From Bacteroides stercoris ATCC 43183 (GTDB lineage Bacteria; Bacteroidota; Bacteroidia; Bacteroidales; Bacteroidaceae), in NCBI RefSeq assembly GCF_025147325.1, contig NZ_CP102262.1:1674001-1738000 (forward strand): a DNA stretch of 64,000 nucleotides, written 5' to 3'. Of the stretch, positions 19,085 to 27,363 are shown piece by piece; position 1 is the stretch's first letter; the number at the start of each line of letters is the position of its first letter. The notes beneath the pieces were generated by a model that was given only the letters and a program-made list of their open reading frames with translations, was not told the DNA's origin and made no database searches. The translations under genes were made by a program, and so were the position numbers.

Positions 19085-19270
19085 TTATTCCAATATTGTT
19101 AAAATACCTTTTTCCATCGGCAGATTGAGGTCGTCCAGCGTATTGTCCTGCATAAGTCCCGTAATTCCACTGTAATTCTTGCGTATAAATTCGGATATTC
19201 TCCACGGGCTGTTCGGGGAAAGCCGGAAGATAAACAGCGCTTTGCTTCGTTGTTTTTGTTTGTCCGGACC
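19085..19270 (-). pseudogene. possible C-terminal gene fragment
   Basis: The minus-strand frame ending at 19085 reads ISEFIRKNYSGITGLMQDN then LDDLNLPMEKGILTILE, which looks like a real protein C-terminus. Its upstream part runs into the palindromic repeat array and has no credible start. It may be the remnant of a gene truncated by repeat expansion or deletion, or a small real gene. I do not recognise it. Confidence 0.25.
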
Positions 19271-19422
19271 CTGCAAAATGTCGTTATGCTTATGGTAAAA
19301 CCCCGTTTTGCAGTTGCAGGCCCGGCGGTTGCCGGTTGCGGGCTGTCGGGCCCGCATATGCAGGCTCTTCGGCCCGCAACTGCAAAACGAAGTTTTACAC
19401 CTTGCAAAGGCATAAAATCCAT
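19269..19422. repeat. 22-bp palindromic tandem repeat array
   Basis: Seven consecutive 22-base windows (19269-19290, then 19291-19312 and so on to 19422) carry TGC or TGG near the same position. Units at 19291, 19335, 19357 and 19379 fold as hairpins. The arms differ but remain complementary: AAAAC pairs with GTTTT in two units, GGC/GGG with GCC/CCC in two others. The ends of the array also form a long imperfect inverted repeat (about 19294-19321 with 19371-19402). Confidence 0.6.
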
Positions 19423-19597
19423 GAGGGAAAGCGGGGTTTTCAACGGTTTGTTTTCTGATTATTCCCGGTTGTTTCAGGGGTGGACACGAGGGATAAATCT
19501 CAAAACAAGAGGGGATTGCTTGCTTTCAGTCTGCTTTGATACGTACTTTGTGGAGCCTGAGAGATAGCTGCACCTGCAATATAAGTCACCGGTCCGC

Positions 19598-20800
19598 TTA
19601 TCTTCCTTTCCAAATACTCATGATTTTTCTACGTATCATTACAATATTCAATGAAGATACTGCGAGGCATAGCAGGCAACCTGCTGTCCAGCATGGGAGC
19701 AGTGTCCCCGTCTCCAATTGCGGAAAGAGCGTGCCGATAATTTCCGTATAGTAACTGCGCACCCATGCCACTCCGCCGACAGACAATACCAGTACCGCCA
19801 GATTCAAGCCGCAGGTCAGGATATTGTAGGGAAGCGCCACACGATTGGGGCTATAGCCTATCAGAAGCAGATTTTCCAATTTTACGGTATTCTTTTGCAA
19901 CAGCAGGAAGATGCTTAACATCAGGATATAAAAGGATAAAATGCTGATGAATAATCCTACTCCCATGACGATACCGGTGATGAGGCGCAGGAAATGCGTC
20001 GTTTTTCCGGCATCCAGTCCGTCGCCTTCGGGTTCATAGTGCTGCTGTTGGAAATAGTCGCTGACGGCTGTGTCGGCAGGATTCTTTACCTCGACGATGA
20101 GGCGGGAAGGCCGGGCTTCTTTGCCGGGGGCGAAACGTTGGTTTGCCCAGTCCATGAATGCCTGGGGAACAAGAATTGTATTCAGGCGGTTGGAGAACCC
20201 TACAATCTTACCTTTGAACTGCTCTGCACGTCCGTTGCCCCGTAGCATGATGTCCATCTGTATCAGGCTCATGAGGCCTTCGGAGAGTTTCGGCAGGTTA
20301 CGGCTTTGTGCAAATCCGAAGTTATACAGATTCAGGTAATTGCGGGGAATGATGATGGGAATGACTTGGGCGGACTCGTCAAAATGCCAGTTATCCAGGC
20401 TGACATCTACATATTCGTCGGGTACGGACTCGAAAAACATTTCGGTGGAAAGATGTATTCCGGCTTCCTGCATGCCTAAGCCTGCGGATACTTTAAACAA
20501 GGAAGGGGTGAAGGCGCCCACGCTTTCGGTGAAAGACTGTTCTTTCATCTCTTCGATTTCCTTGGGGGAGAAGGTGTTGCTTCTTCCGGTAAAACTGCCG
20601 AGTGCGCTGATTTTCTTTGTGGCGATGATATAATTCTTTTTCATGAAGCTGTCTCCCTGCGTGAAAACGGGGAGTACATCCCGGTAGAATTGTACGCTCA
20701 GTAATACAATCAGCATGCCGAAGAGGTTGGCGAGGAAAAAGCCGGTCAACTGGCCTATACTGATATGTTGGCGGAGAAGTTTCCAAACAAGTCTGTTCAT
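19598..20800 (-). CDS. FtsX-like ABC transporter permease
   Basis: This 400-residue membrane protein has one N-terminal transmembrane segment (about residues 17-40), a large periplasmic region of roughly 220 residues, and three C-terminal spans (about 270-385), the MacB/FtsX topology. The gene lies 22 bases downstream of its ATPase. The architecture fits mechanotransmission-type transporters that act on lipoproteins, peptides or cell-wall enzymes rather than moving solutes through the membrane. The periplasmic domain is not one I can name. No substrate is inferred. Confidence 0.85.
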   Translation of the reverse strand: MNRLVWKLLRQHISIGQLTGFFLANLFGMLIVLLSVQFYRDVLPVFTQGDSFMKKNYIIATKKISALGSFTGRSNTFSPKEIEEMKEQSFTESVGAFTPSLFKVSAGLGMQEAGIHLSTEMFFESVPDEYVDVSLDNWHFDESAQVIPIIIPRNYLNLYNFGFAQSRNLPKLSEGLMSLIQMDIMLRGNGRAEQFKGKIVGFSNRLNTILVPQAFMDWANQRFAPGKEARPSRLIVEVKNPADTAVSDYFQQQHYEPEGDGLDAGKTTHFLRLITGIVMGVGLFISILSFYILMLSIFLLLQKNTVKLENLLLIGYSPNRVALPYNILTCGLNLAVLVLSVGGVAWVRSYYTEIIGTLFPQLETGTLLPCWTAGCLLCLAVSSLNIVMIRRKIMSIWKGR

Positions 20801-20822
20801 GGTGCGGATAATGGTTTATGCG

Positions 20823-21467
20823 TTATAGGCGGAAGGTTTCATCGTATTCGAGCTCCAGGTGCTTCCCGATGGATGTGACAATAATGCCTGCTCCCTGCTT
20901 GCCCGCCTCTTCCATGAGCAACCGGCTCATTATGGCACTGTTGTCGTTGTCCAGGTGGCTGATGGGTTCGTCCAGGAAGATAAAGTCGAACGGCTGGCAA
21001 AGGCTGCGGATAAAAGCGACGCGTTGCTGCTGCCCGAAGGAAAGCTTGCCGGCTCTTTCGTCGGTTTTGTCGGGAATGCCGGTTGCTTCGAAAAGGGCGA
21101 GAATTTCTTTTTTCTTCTTATGGTTGGTCAGGCGGTTCTTTAACAAGACGTTCTCAAGGGCGGTCAGCTCGGGGAAGATACGCAGTTCCTGGAAAAGGAT
21201 GCTGAGCGAATGTTTCCTTACATCTGCCCATTCGCCGACGGAGAATGAGCGGATGTTGCGTCCGTCGAAACTGATGATGCCCTGATAGTCGCGCCGATAC
21301 CCGTAGATATAGCTGCACAAGGAGGATTTTCCGGTGCCGGAGGAAGCCTCTATCAGATAGCGCTTTCCTTTGTCGAACACGATGTCCTGATGCCACACCT
21401 GTGAAATGACGGTGTCACGGGCGGCAAAGACCTGGGGCAGGGTATGCTGTAAATGAATGTGGTCCAT
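20823..21467 (-). CDS. ABC transporter ATP-binding protein (MacB/LolD-like)
   Basis: The 214-residue ATPase has Walker A ASSGTGKSSL (about residues 42-51), signature LSFGQQQRVAFIRSL, Walker B FDFIFLDEPISHLD and a degenerate switch region: IIVTSIGK in place of the usual T-H-D. The signature has Phe in place of the first Gly of LSGGQ. It pairs with the FtsX-like permease just downstream. In the LolD/MacB group ATP hydrolysis drives periplasmic conformational changes. The two genes sit at the end of a long minus-strand run. Confidence 0.9.
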   Translation of the reverse strand: MDHIHLQHTLPQVFAARDTVISQVWHQDIVFDKGKRYLIEASSGTGKSSLCSYIYGYRRDYQGIISFDGRNIRSFSVGEWADVRKHSLSILFQELRIFPELTALENVLLKNRLTNHKKKKEILALFEATGIPDKTDERAGKLSFGQQQRVAFIRSLCQPFDFIFLDEPISHLDNDNSAIMSRLLMEEAGKQGAGIIVTSIGKHLELEYDETFRL

Positions 21468-21530
21468 TACTTATGATTTACAAATTACGCATTGCGTGCT
21501 GAATATAAATCGCTGAATGCCAGCTGCCGG

Positions 21531-22631
21531 TTACATCCCTATGAACAACTTGGCAAAGTCGGTAAGCTGTTTCAGGGCATTCTCGTTCTTTTCGTTCAGA
21601 ACGACCGTAAAGTTGGTCCGGTTCTTGTCTCCCCGCAGGTTCAGCTCTTCTATTTTCATAATCAGTTGATAGAGGATGTTGACTTCCGGTTCGTTCGGAG
21701 CATATTCCATAAGCACCCGCAGGTTGCTTAAAGTAAGCAATTCGTTGCTGGTCAATGAAATGTTGAAGGCTCGTCCGTGCATCATGTTCAGCATGGCCTG
21801 TTGCAGCTCCCGCGAATTTTGAGGGTGGAAAGGCTGGTTGCTTTCTTTGGTATTTCCTTTGAAATCGGCGTTTTGCAAGGTAGCGTATATACGTCCGTTT
21901 TCAAACAGGACATAACCCAGCAGTTGCGTGCCGTGCGGCCAGGTCAGTACACCGCGAACGTCCATGGGGAGGGCATCGGGAGTTGCCAGCAGGCGTATGT
22001 CTCCTTTTTGTTGCATCATCGGGGCGAAGTATTTGCCGGTGCGGATGCTTTTGTCGGCAGGTTGTTGCATGAGGGCGGTGATGGCGGGTTGCAGCTTCTT
22101 CAACTGTTCCGTACTGCCGCCGTAAACTCCCAGCAGAGTGCCGTCGTTGTAGGCAAGCAGTACTCCTGCGTCTTTTATTTCAACGCTCCGGTAACCGCCG
22201 GCCTCGACCGGGGCGGTGCACAACTGTTCCTGGACAAGCAGCCGGAGCATGGCTTCAAACTTCTTTAAATCGGCAATTTTCAGGGTGATTGCCGTGTTGT
22301 GCAGCGTAGGGGCTTCGAATACGTAGAGCGGGGCGTTCCAGTCTATCCCGCTTTCGGCAGGGTCTTTCAGAAGAGTTTCCGCTTCTTGTTTCAGGTTGGC
22401 GCTCCCGCCTTCAAGGAGCAGCCCCAGGAACTTCTGCAAGGTGGCCCGGCTGTCTGAGGTATTCAATCCGGCTTTATCGACGATGCTTTTTAGGTCGAGT
22501 GCCGCCACTTCTGTGGCATTGGCGGGGATTACATGCGTGCATTCTGTTTTTTGCCCGGTTTCGCTGCATGAGCTCAGGCATAGCACTGTTAATAAAACCG
22601 GCAGCAAATAGAAGGAAATACTCTTTCTCAT
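21531..22631 (-). CDS. DUF4836 family lipoprotein
   Basis: The 366-residue protein has a lipoprotein signal (LTVLCLSSCSE, Cys about residue 22) followed by the HVIPANATEVAALDLKSI segment typical of the Bacteroidetes family DUF4836. The body has alternating beta-strands and helices with no catalytic motif I recognise. It is probably anchored in the envelope. The rsmE gene ends 6 bases before it begins, so the two are likely co-transcribed, which may reflect operon packing rather than shared function. Family assignment is from memory of the N-terminal motif. Confidence 0.8.
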   Translation of the reverse strand: MRKSISFYLLPVLLTVLCLSSCSETGQKTECTHVIPANATEVAALDLKSIVDKAGLNTSDSRATLQKFLGLLLEGGSANLKQEAETLLKDPAESGIDWNAPLYVFEAPTLHNTAITLKIADLKKFEAMLRLLVQEQLCTAPVEAGGYRSVEIKDAGVLLAYNDGTLLGVYGGSTEQLKKLQPAITALMQQPADKSIRTGKYFAPMMQQKGDIRLLATPDALPMDVRGVLTWPHGTQLLGYVLFENGRIYATLQNADFKGNTKESNQPFHPQNSRELQQAMLNMMHGRAFNISLTSNELLTLSNLRVLMEYAPNEPEVNILYQLIMKIEELNLRGDKNRTNFTVVLNEKNENALKQLTDFAKLFIGM

Positions 22632-22637
22632 ATCGTA

Positions 22638-23336
22638 TTATTGGTTTTGTAGATTCAATATGTGGCAGGCTACGAGTGCCGCCGTTTCAGTGCGCAGTCG
22701 GGAACGGCCGAGGCTGATGGGCTCGAATCCGTTTTCAATGGCCTGTTTCACCTCTTCTTCACTGAAGTCGCCTTCCGGTCCGATAAGCACCAGCGCGTCT
22801 TCTCCTTTACGGACAACATCTTTCAATAAAGGTTTTTCTCCTTCGTAACAATGCGCGATGAATTTACGGCCTTCGAAAGGCTGGCTGATGAACCGGTTGA
22901 AGTCGGTCATTCCGTTCAGGCGGGGCAGGCGTGCTTTCAGCGACTGCTTGATGGCGGATACCAGTATCTTGGCAATGCGCTCCGTTTTGATTATTTTACG
23001 TTCGGAAAAACGGCAGTTCAGGAAAGTCAGTTCGTCAAAGCCTATTTCGGTGGCTTTCTCTGCAAACCATTCCGTGCGGTCCATATTCTTGGTGGGAGCC
23101 ATTGCAATGTGCAGGTGTCCGCTCCATAAAGGCGCTTGGGGGATGGTTTCAAGTATGTTGACAAGGCAACGCTTGGTCGTGGCGGTACTGATTTCCGCAC
23201 GGTAGAAGTTGCCTTTGCCGTCGGTCAGCGTTACCTCGTCGCCTGTTTGCAGCCGCAGTACGCGGACTGCGTGAGCGGCTTCTTCTTCGGGCAGTTCGGC
23301 TTGCGATTGTATGTCGGGGGTGTAGAATACGTGCAT
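22638..23336 (-). CDS. rsmE: 16S rRNA (uracil-1498-N3)-methyltransferase
   Basis: This 232-residue SPOUT methyltransferase has an N-terminal PUA-like RNA-binding domain (HAVRVLRLQTGDEVTLTDG) and a C-terminal trefoil knot with LVLIGPEGDFSEEEV and SLGRSRLRTETAAL, the S-adenosylmethionine-binding signatures of RsmE. It methylates N3 of U1498 in 16S rRNA of the 30S subunit. The length is normal for the family. It starts six bases after the BFN-domain gene and ends six bases before the DUF4836 gene, in a tightly packed minus-strand operon. Confidence 0.96.
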   Translation of the reverse strand: MHVFYTPDIQSQAELPEEEAAHAVRVLRLQTGDEVTLTDGKGNFYRAEISTATTKRCLVNILETIPQAPLWSGHLHIAMAPTKNMDRTEWFAEKATEIGFDELTFLNCRFSERKIIKTERIAKILVSAIKQSLKARLPRLNGMTDFNRFISQPFEGRKFIAHCYEGEKPLLKDVVRKGEDALVLIGPEGDFSEEEVKQAIENGFEPISLGRSRLRTETAALVACHILNLQNQ

Positions 23337-23342
23337 GATTGT

Positions 23343-23924
23343 TTATGGTTTCTTATGCTGGTTGATAATATCCCTTAGTTGTGCAGCCCGTTCGTAGTCT
23401 TCTGCGTCTATGGCGTTTTGAAGGGCTTCCTTTAATTGTTTCAGGGTCTTTTTCCGTGTAGCGGCATCTGCGGCGGCATCATCCGTCTGTTGGGTGGGAG
23501 TGATGCTGTGCTCTGTTTTCAGGCATTCGGCTTCTAAAATATCATCGTATATGAAAATGGGGGCATCCATGCGCAAGGCGAGGGCCACGGCATCGCTGGT
23601 ACGTGCGTCGATGCGCAGGATGGTCTCTTCCGTTTTCATATAGAGGTAAGAATAGAAAACACCGTTGTCCACTTTGTAAATAAGCACGCGCAGCAAGGTT
23701 GCCCCCAGTACCTTGAGAACTGAGGCAAACAGCGTATGCGTCAGCGGCCGGGGAGGAACGATGCCTCTCATTTCAATCATCATGGATTGTGCCTCGGCAC
23801 TGCCTATGATAACCGGCAGTTGCCGCATGCCGTTTATCTCGCCCAGCACCATGGCATAAGCGCCGGCCTGTGCCTGGCTGTTTGAGATATTCAATACTTG
23901 CAGCTCAATCTTTTTTTTGTTCAT
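23343..23924 (-). CDS. bifunctional nuclease (DUF151) domain protein with UVR motif
   Basis: The 193-residue protein has a DUF151/BFN domain over about residues 1-140 (LPVIIGSAEAQSMMIEM, RIDARTSDAVALALRMDAPI) joined to a C-terminal UvrB/UvrC interaction motif (LQNAIDAEDYERAAQLRDII). BFN proteins have been described with DNase/RNase activity, and UVR motifs mediate contact with UvrA or related partners. The fusion is common in Bacteroidetes. It is cytoplasmic. It lies nine bases after the MFS transporter and six before rsmE, so co-expression is likely. A DNA-repair link is inference. Confidence 0.92.
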   Translation of the reverse strand: MNKKKIELQVLNISNSQAQAGAYAMVLGEINGMRQLPVIIGSAEAQSMMIEMRGIVPPRPLTHTLFASVLKVLGATLLRVLIYKVDNGVFYSYLYMKTEETILRIDARTSDAVALALRMDAPIFIYDDILEAECLKTEHSITPTQQTDDAAADAATRKKTLKQLKEALQNAIDAEDYERAAQLRDIINQHKKP

Positions 23925-23933
23925 CGGCTGTAG

Positions 23934-25199
23934 TTACTTTAAATCTTCCGGATGGTGTTTGTACTTGAATACGATGGCAAACACCACTGCTACGGTCAGC
24001 GCGTAGATTGCAAATACGTACCATGCCGATTGCCATTGCGCTATCTGCGGGACATTGCTGTTGAAATCTACAAAGTGATTCACTACCGCCTGTGCACCCA
24101 GTGTGCCGATAGTGGCACCGAAACCGTTTGTCATGATAACGAACAGTCCCTGTGCGCTGGAACGGATGCCCCGGTCGGTCTCTCTGTCAACAAACAGCGA
24201 ACCGGATATGTTGAAGAAATCGAATGCCACACCGTACACAATCATGGAAAGTACAAACATCCATACGCCGCTTCCGGGATTGCCCATGCCGAAGAGCCCG
24301 AAGCGCAATACCCATGCCAGCATGGCAATCAGCATCACCTGCTTGATGCCGAAGCGTTTCAGGAAGAAAGGTATCAGCAGGATGCAGAGTGTTTCGGATA
24401 TTTGCGACAGCGAAATCAGTATGTTGGCATGTTGCACTCCGAAAGTGCCGGCATATTCGGGAATACTGCCGAAACTGCTGATGTAGGGGTTGGCAAATCC
24501 GTTGGTAATCTGCAAGGAAACGCCCAGCAGCATGGAGAAAATGAAGAAAACAGCCATTTTCTTCTGCTTGAATAGCGTAAAGGCGCGTAAGCCCAGTGCC
24601 TCTACCAATGATTTGGCATTGTCGCCCTTGCTGGTGGGGCATTCCGGCAGGGTCAGCGCATATACGCCATACGCTACTCCGATGATGGCGCAGGCAAAGA
24701 ACTGCCCGTAATTATTTTGCAGTCCGAGCAGGTCCACCACCCACATGGAGCAGATGAATCCGATTGTGCCGAAAATACGTATGGGAGGGAATGTCTTGAT
24801 GGTATCCAGTCCGGCTTTGTCGAGTGCGGTGTAGGCCACGGAGTTCGACAATGCCAATGTAGGCATATAGAAAGCAACGCTTAGCGAGTAAAGTGTGAAC
24901 AGGGTTCCGAAATCTACCTCCGCACCTTTCGTCATGCCGTAGTATCCGGCTGCGGCCATGAACAGGGCTGCGGTGAAGTGACTGAAGCTTAACAGCTTTT
25001 GTGCCGGTATCCAGCGGTCGGCAATGATGCCGAGAACGGCAGGCATAAACAACGATACGATTCCCTGCATGGCGTAAAACATACCGATGTGCTCGTGCAG
25101 GCCTACGTTTACCAGGTAACTGCCCATTGATGTGAGGTATGCTCCCCACACGGCAAACTGTAGGAAATTCATAATGATTAAGCGAATCTTGATGCTCAT
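23934..25199 (-). CDS. NupG-type nucleoside MFS permease
   Basis: This 421-residue inner-membrane protein has about twelve transmembrane segments. Its N-terminus (RLIIMNFLQFAVWGAYLTS) and the ADRWIPAQKLL loop after the second span fit the nucleoside:H+ symporter (NupG/XapB) group. The family takes up nucleosides with protons. It is the first gene of a minus-strand run with the BFN, rsmE and DUF4836 genes. A -7 element lies at 25253-25260, and a predicted small RNA in the same orientation ends about 120 bases upstream, leaving open that the RNA acts as a leader. Confidence 0.87.
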   Translation of the reverse strand: MSIKIRLIIMNFLQFAVWGAYLTSMGSYLVNVGLHEHIGMFYAMQGIVSLFMPAVLGIIADRWIPAQKLLSFSHFTAALFMAAAGYYGMTKGAEVDFGTLFTLYSLSVAFYMPTLALSNSVAYTALDKAGLDTIKTFPPIRIFGTIGFICSMWVVDLLGLQNNYGQFFACAIIGVAYGVYALTLPECPTSKGDNAKSLVEALGLRAFTLFKQKKMAVFFIFSMLLGVSLQITNGFANPYISSFGSIPEYAGTFGVQHANILISLSQISETLCILLIPFFLKRFGIKQVMLIAMLAWVLRFGLFGMGNPGSGVWMFVLSMIVYGVAFDFFNISGSLFVDRETDRGIRSSAQGLFVIMTNGFGATIGTLGAQAVVNHFVDFNSNVPQIAQWQSAWYVFAIYALTVAVVFAIVFKYKHHPEDLK

Positions 25200-25252
25200 A
25201 ATGCTTTCTATAAATTAACGTGTCTTTCGAAGTTGAACTAATTAATAAAACG

Positions 25253-25260
25253 CAAATGTA
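25253..25260 (-). promoter_or_regulatory. -7 promoter element for the nucleoside permease operon
   Basis: On the minus strand this reads TACATTTG, matching TAnnTTTG, about 54 bases upstream of the ATG at 25199. It lies beyond the terminator of the predicted small RNA, so the operon can be transcribed independently of it. Confidence 0.5.
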
Positions 25261-25320
25261 GACAAATTATCGGAAAAGGCGATGTATAAAGCATCAAAAA
25301 AAGGGAAGGCGGGAGGTATA

Positions 25321-25390
25321 AAAAAAAGAAGGCTATCTATCCCAGACAGCCAATCTTTATTAACCTTAAATCTAATACCATGAAAAACAC
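25321..25390 (-). ncRNA. predicted small RNA, paralogue of 18406-18470
   Basis: On the minus strand a TATCTTTG element (25395-25402) is followed by a body nearly identical to the small RNA at 18.4 kb, then a terminator hairpin (25344-25351 with 25331-25338, one G-U pair) and a T-rich run. The stem begins at the same place as in the paralogue, in the GG of TTGG, but its sequence is unrelated. The -33 region is weaker than in the paralogue. It could be a free small RNA or a terminated leader of the nucleoside permease gene downstream. Confidence 0.6.
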
Positions 25391-25514
25391 GGTGCAAAGA
25401 TAAAGGGATTTATGTTATAAAACATAATGTTTTGCTTGTTTTCTTTAGTATATTAACAATGTTTAGTATATGAAGGGCTTTTTCTGTCCTTCCTGTACAG
25501 AAGCCGGTTCCTGC

Positions 25515-26696
25515 TTATTCCACGTATAGCACAAGTCCTTTCAGGTATTCGCCTTCGGGGTGATAGATGCTTACCGGGTGGTCGGCGGGCTGCGTCAACT
25601 GGTGCAGGATGCGCACGCTGCGGCCCGACATGGCAGCGGCGGTGAATACGGCAGTGCGGAAATTCTCTTTGCTGACGGCCTGCGAACAGGAGAATGTGAA
25701 AAGTATGCCTCCCGGTTTGATTTTCTCGAAAGCTTTGACGTTGAGTTTCCGATAGCCTTGCAGGGCGTTGCGCAGGGCATCGCGGTGCTTGGCAAATGCC
25801 GGCGGGTCCAGAATGATAAGGTCGTATTGGTCGCCCATGCGGTCAAGGTACTTAAAGGCATCCTCTGCATAGGCTGCATGACGGTTGTCGCCGGGAAAGT
25901 TCAATTCGATATTCTTGTTGGTCAGGTCGATGGCTTTGGCCGAGCTGTCTACGGAATGTACCAGTGTGGCATTGCCGCGCATGGCGTAAACCGAAAAACC
26001 GCCGGTATAGCAGAACATGTTCAGCACACTGCGGCCGTTGGCATAGCGTTCCAGCAGTGAACGGTTCTCGCGCTGGTCTACAAAGAAACCGGTTTTCTGG
26101 CCTTTCAGCCAGTCGATATGGAATTTCAGACCGTATTCCATGGCGATGTTATCCGCGCTTCCCCCTTTCAGGAAACCGTTTTCAGGATAGAGGTCGGCTT
26201 TGAAGGGGAGTGTCGTTTCGGATTTATAGTATATATTGTCTATTTGGTCGCCCATCACCTCGGTCAGTGCATCGGCTATCGCCATGCGGTCGAGGTGCAT
26301 ACCGGCGGAATGTGCCTGCATCACGGCTGTGCGGGCATAGATGTCAATCACGAGCCCCGGCAGGTTGTCGCCCTCGCCGTGTACCAGACGGTAAGTGTTG
26401 TTGGTGGGATTTCCGGCTATGCCGATGCTGCGTCGCATATCGTAAGCTATGCTGAGTTTGCGTTTCCAGAAGCCGGCATCGATAGCCTCGTCCCGGCAGA
26501 AGCTGAGTACACGGACGGCAATGCTGCCGATTTGGAAATGTCCTTTGGCTATGAACTCTTTTTTGGATGTATAGATTTCAACAACTTCCCCTTCCTCCGG
26601 CTCTCCGTCGAAATGTGCGATGGCACCTGAAAACACCCAGGGGTGAAAACGTTTTAATGATTCTTCCTTACCTGGCTTTAGATATACTTTATACAT
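25515..26696 (-). CDS. rlmI: 23S rRNA (cytosine-1962-C5)-methyltransferase-type enzyme
   Basis: The 393-residue protein has an N-terminal PUA domain (about residues 1-75, starting MYKVYLKPGKEESLKRFHPW), a middle RlmI-like domain and a C-terminal Rossmann methyltransferase domain. VLNMFCYTGGFSVYAM binds S-adenosylmethionine, LIILDPPAFAKHRD is motif IV, and FTFSCSQAVSKENF holds the catalytic Cys. RlmI methylates C1962 of 23S rRNA. It is probably the last gene of a run with the exonuclease and DUF5063 genes, 24 bases after the exonuclease. Orthology to RlmI is family-level. Confidence 0.93.
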   Translation of the reverse strand: MYKVYLKPGKEESLKRFHPWVFSGAIAHFDGEPEEGEVVEIYTSKKEFIAKGHFQIGSIAVRVLSFCRDEAIDAGFWKRKLSIAYDMRRSIGIAGNPTNNTYRLVHGEGDNLPGLVIDIYARTAVMQAHSAGMHLDRMAIADALTEVMGDQIDNIYYKSETTLPFKADLYPENGFLKGGSADNIAMEYGLKFHIDWLKGQKTGFFVDQRENRSLLERYANGRSVLNMFCYTGGFSVYAMRGNATLVHSVDSSAKAIDLTNKNIELNFPGDNRHAAYAEDAFKYLDRMGDQYDLIILDPPAFAKHRDALRNALQGYRKLNVKAFEKIKPGGILFTFSCSQAVSKENFRTAVFTAAAMSGRSVRILHQLTQPADHPVSIYHPEGEYLKGLVLYVE

Positions 26697-26720
26697 AATT
26701 ATAATTAAGATGTGGTAACG

Positions 26721-27353
26721 TTATAATGTGGTTGTGTGGCAACTTTCTTCGATTGCCAGTTCAAAATCACCGGTACGCTTCAGCTCCTGCAGCCGGTTGT
26801 ATATGTTCAGGCAGGCCCATGCGTCGGTAGCTGCGTATTGTTGTTGGGACGGTGTCAGCACATCGGCTTCCCAGTTGGACAGGCGCTGGCTCTTTGAAAT
26901 CTTTTCTCCGAAAAGGATGGCATATATCTTTTGAAGGCTTCTGTCCTGAATGCCGAACGTGCGGACATATTCCTGCAGCTCGATGCAGCCGCGCTGTTCA
27001 AACGGAGCACGTTTGTGCAGCATCATGAAGTCGTCGCGCAGGGAGAGGCCGACTTTGGTTACGGCGGGGGTTTCGAGCAATGTGATAACCGGAAGGGTGA
27101 GCCCGGTGAGGTTGAGGCGGAAAAGGAAACAATGCTCTTCCGATGAAATCTGCAATAAAGCCACCTTATGCGACTGCCCTTTGGTGAATGACGGACGCGT
27201 TTCGCTGTCGATACCCAGTATGGAGCATTTTTTCAGATAAGCCACAGCACGCTCTGCCTCTTGAGGAGTCTGGACAACGTGTATCTGTCCGGGGAAGACG
27301 GCTTTCGGCATGTCCTTTACTTCTTCTTTATTTATACTTCTTCTGATAATCAT
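26721..27353 (-). CDS. DEDDy 3'-5' exonuclease (RNase D-like)
   Basis: A 210-residue single-domain exonuclease with motif I at Asp49/Glu51 (LGIDSETRPSF), motif II in VGLSLRDDF, and motif III YAATDAWACLNIY (Y-x3-D), the complete DEDDy set for two-metal catalysis. It lacks the HRDC domain of true RNase D, so substrate (RNA or DNA) is open. The first Met gives 210 residues; a second at residue 15 is also plausible because the first 14 residues are not conserved in character. It lies ten bases after the DUF5063 gene. Confidence 0.92.
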   Translation of the reverse strand: MIIRRSINKEEVKDMPKAVFPGQIHVVQTPQEAERAVAYLKKCSILGIDSETRPSFTKGQSHKVALLQISSEEHCFLFRLNLTGLTLPVITLLETPAVTKVGLSLRDDFMMLHKRAPFEQRGCIELQEYVRTFGIQDRSLQKIYAILFGEKISKSQRLSNWEADVLTPSQQQYAATDAWACLNIYNRLQELKRTGDFELAIEESCHTTTL

Positions 27354-27363
27354 AGCTTAAAGT

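Larger units (their letters stand above)
18184..19597. other. 1.4 kb gene-poor interval
   Basis: Between miaA and the FtsX-like gene no full-length gene can be supported. From left to right it holds the miaA promoter, a predicted small RNA with its own promoter and terminator (18371-18470), a decayed coding-like stretch (about 18500-18876), two adjacent hairpins (18959-19007), a minus-strand coding-like tail (about 19085-19270), and a 22-bp palindromic repeat array (19269-19422). The last 150 bases show nothing recognisable. Confidence 0.7.
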
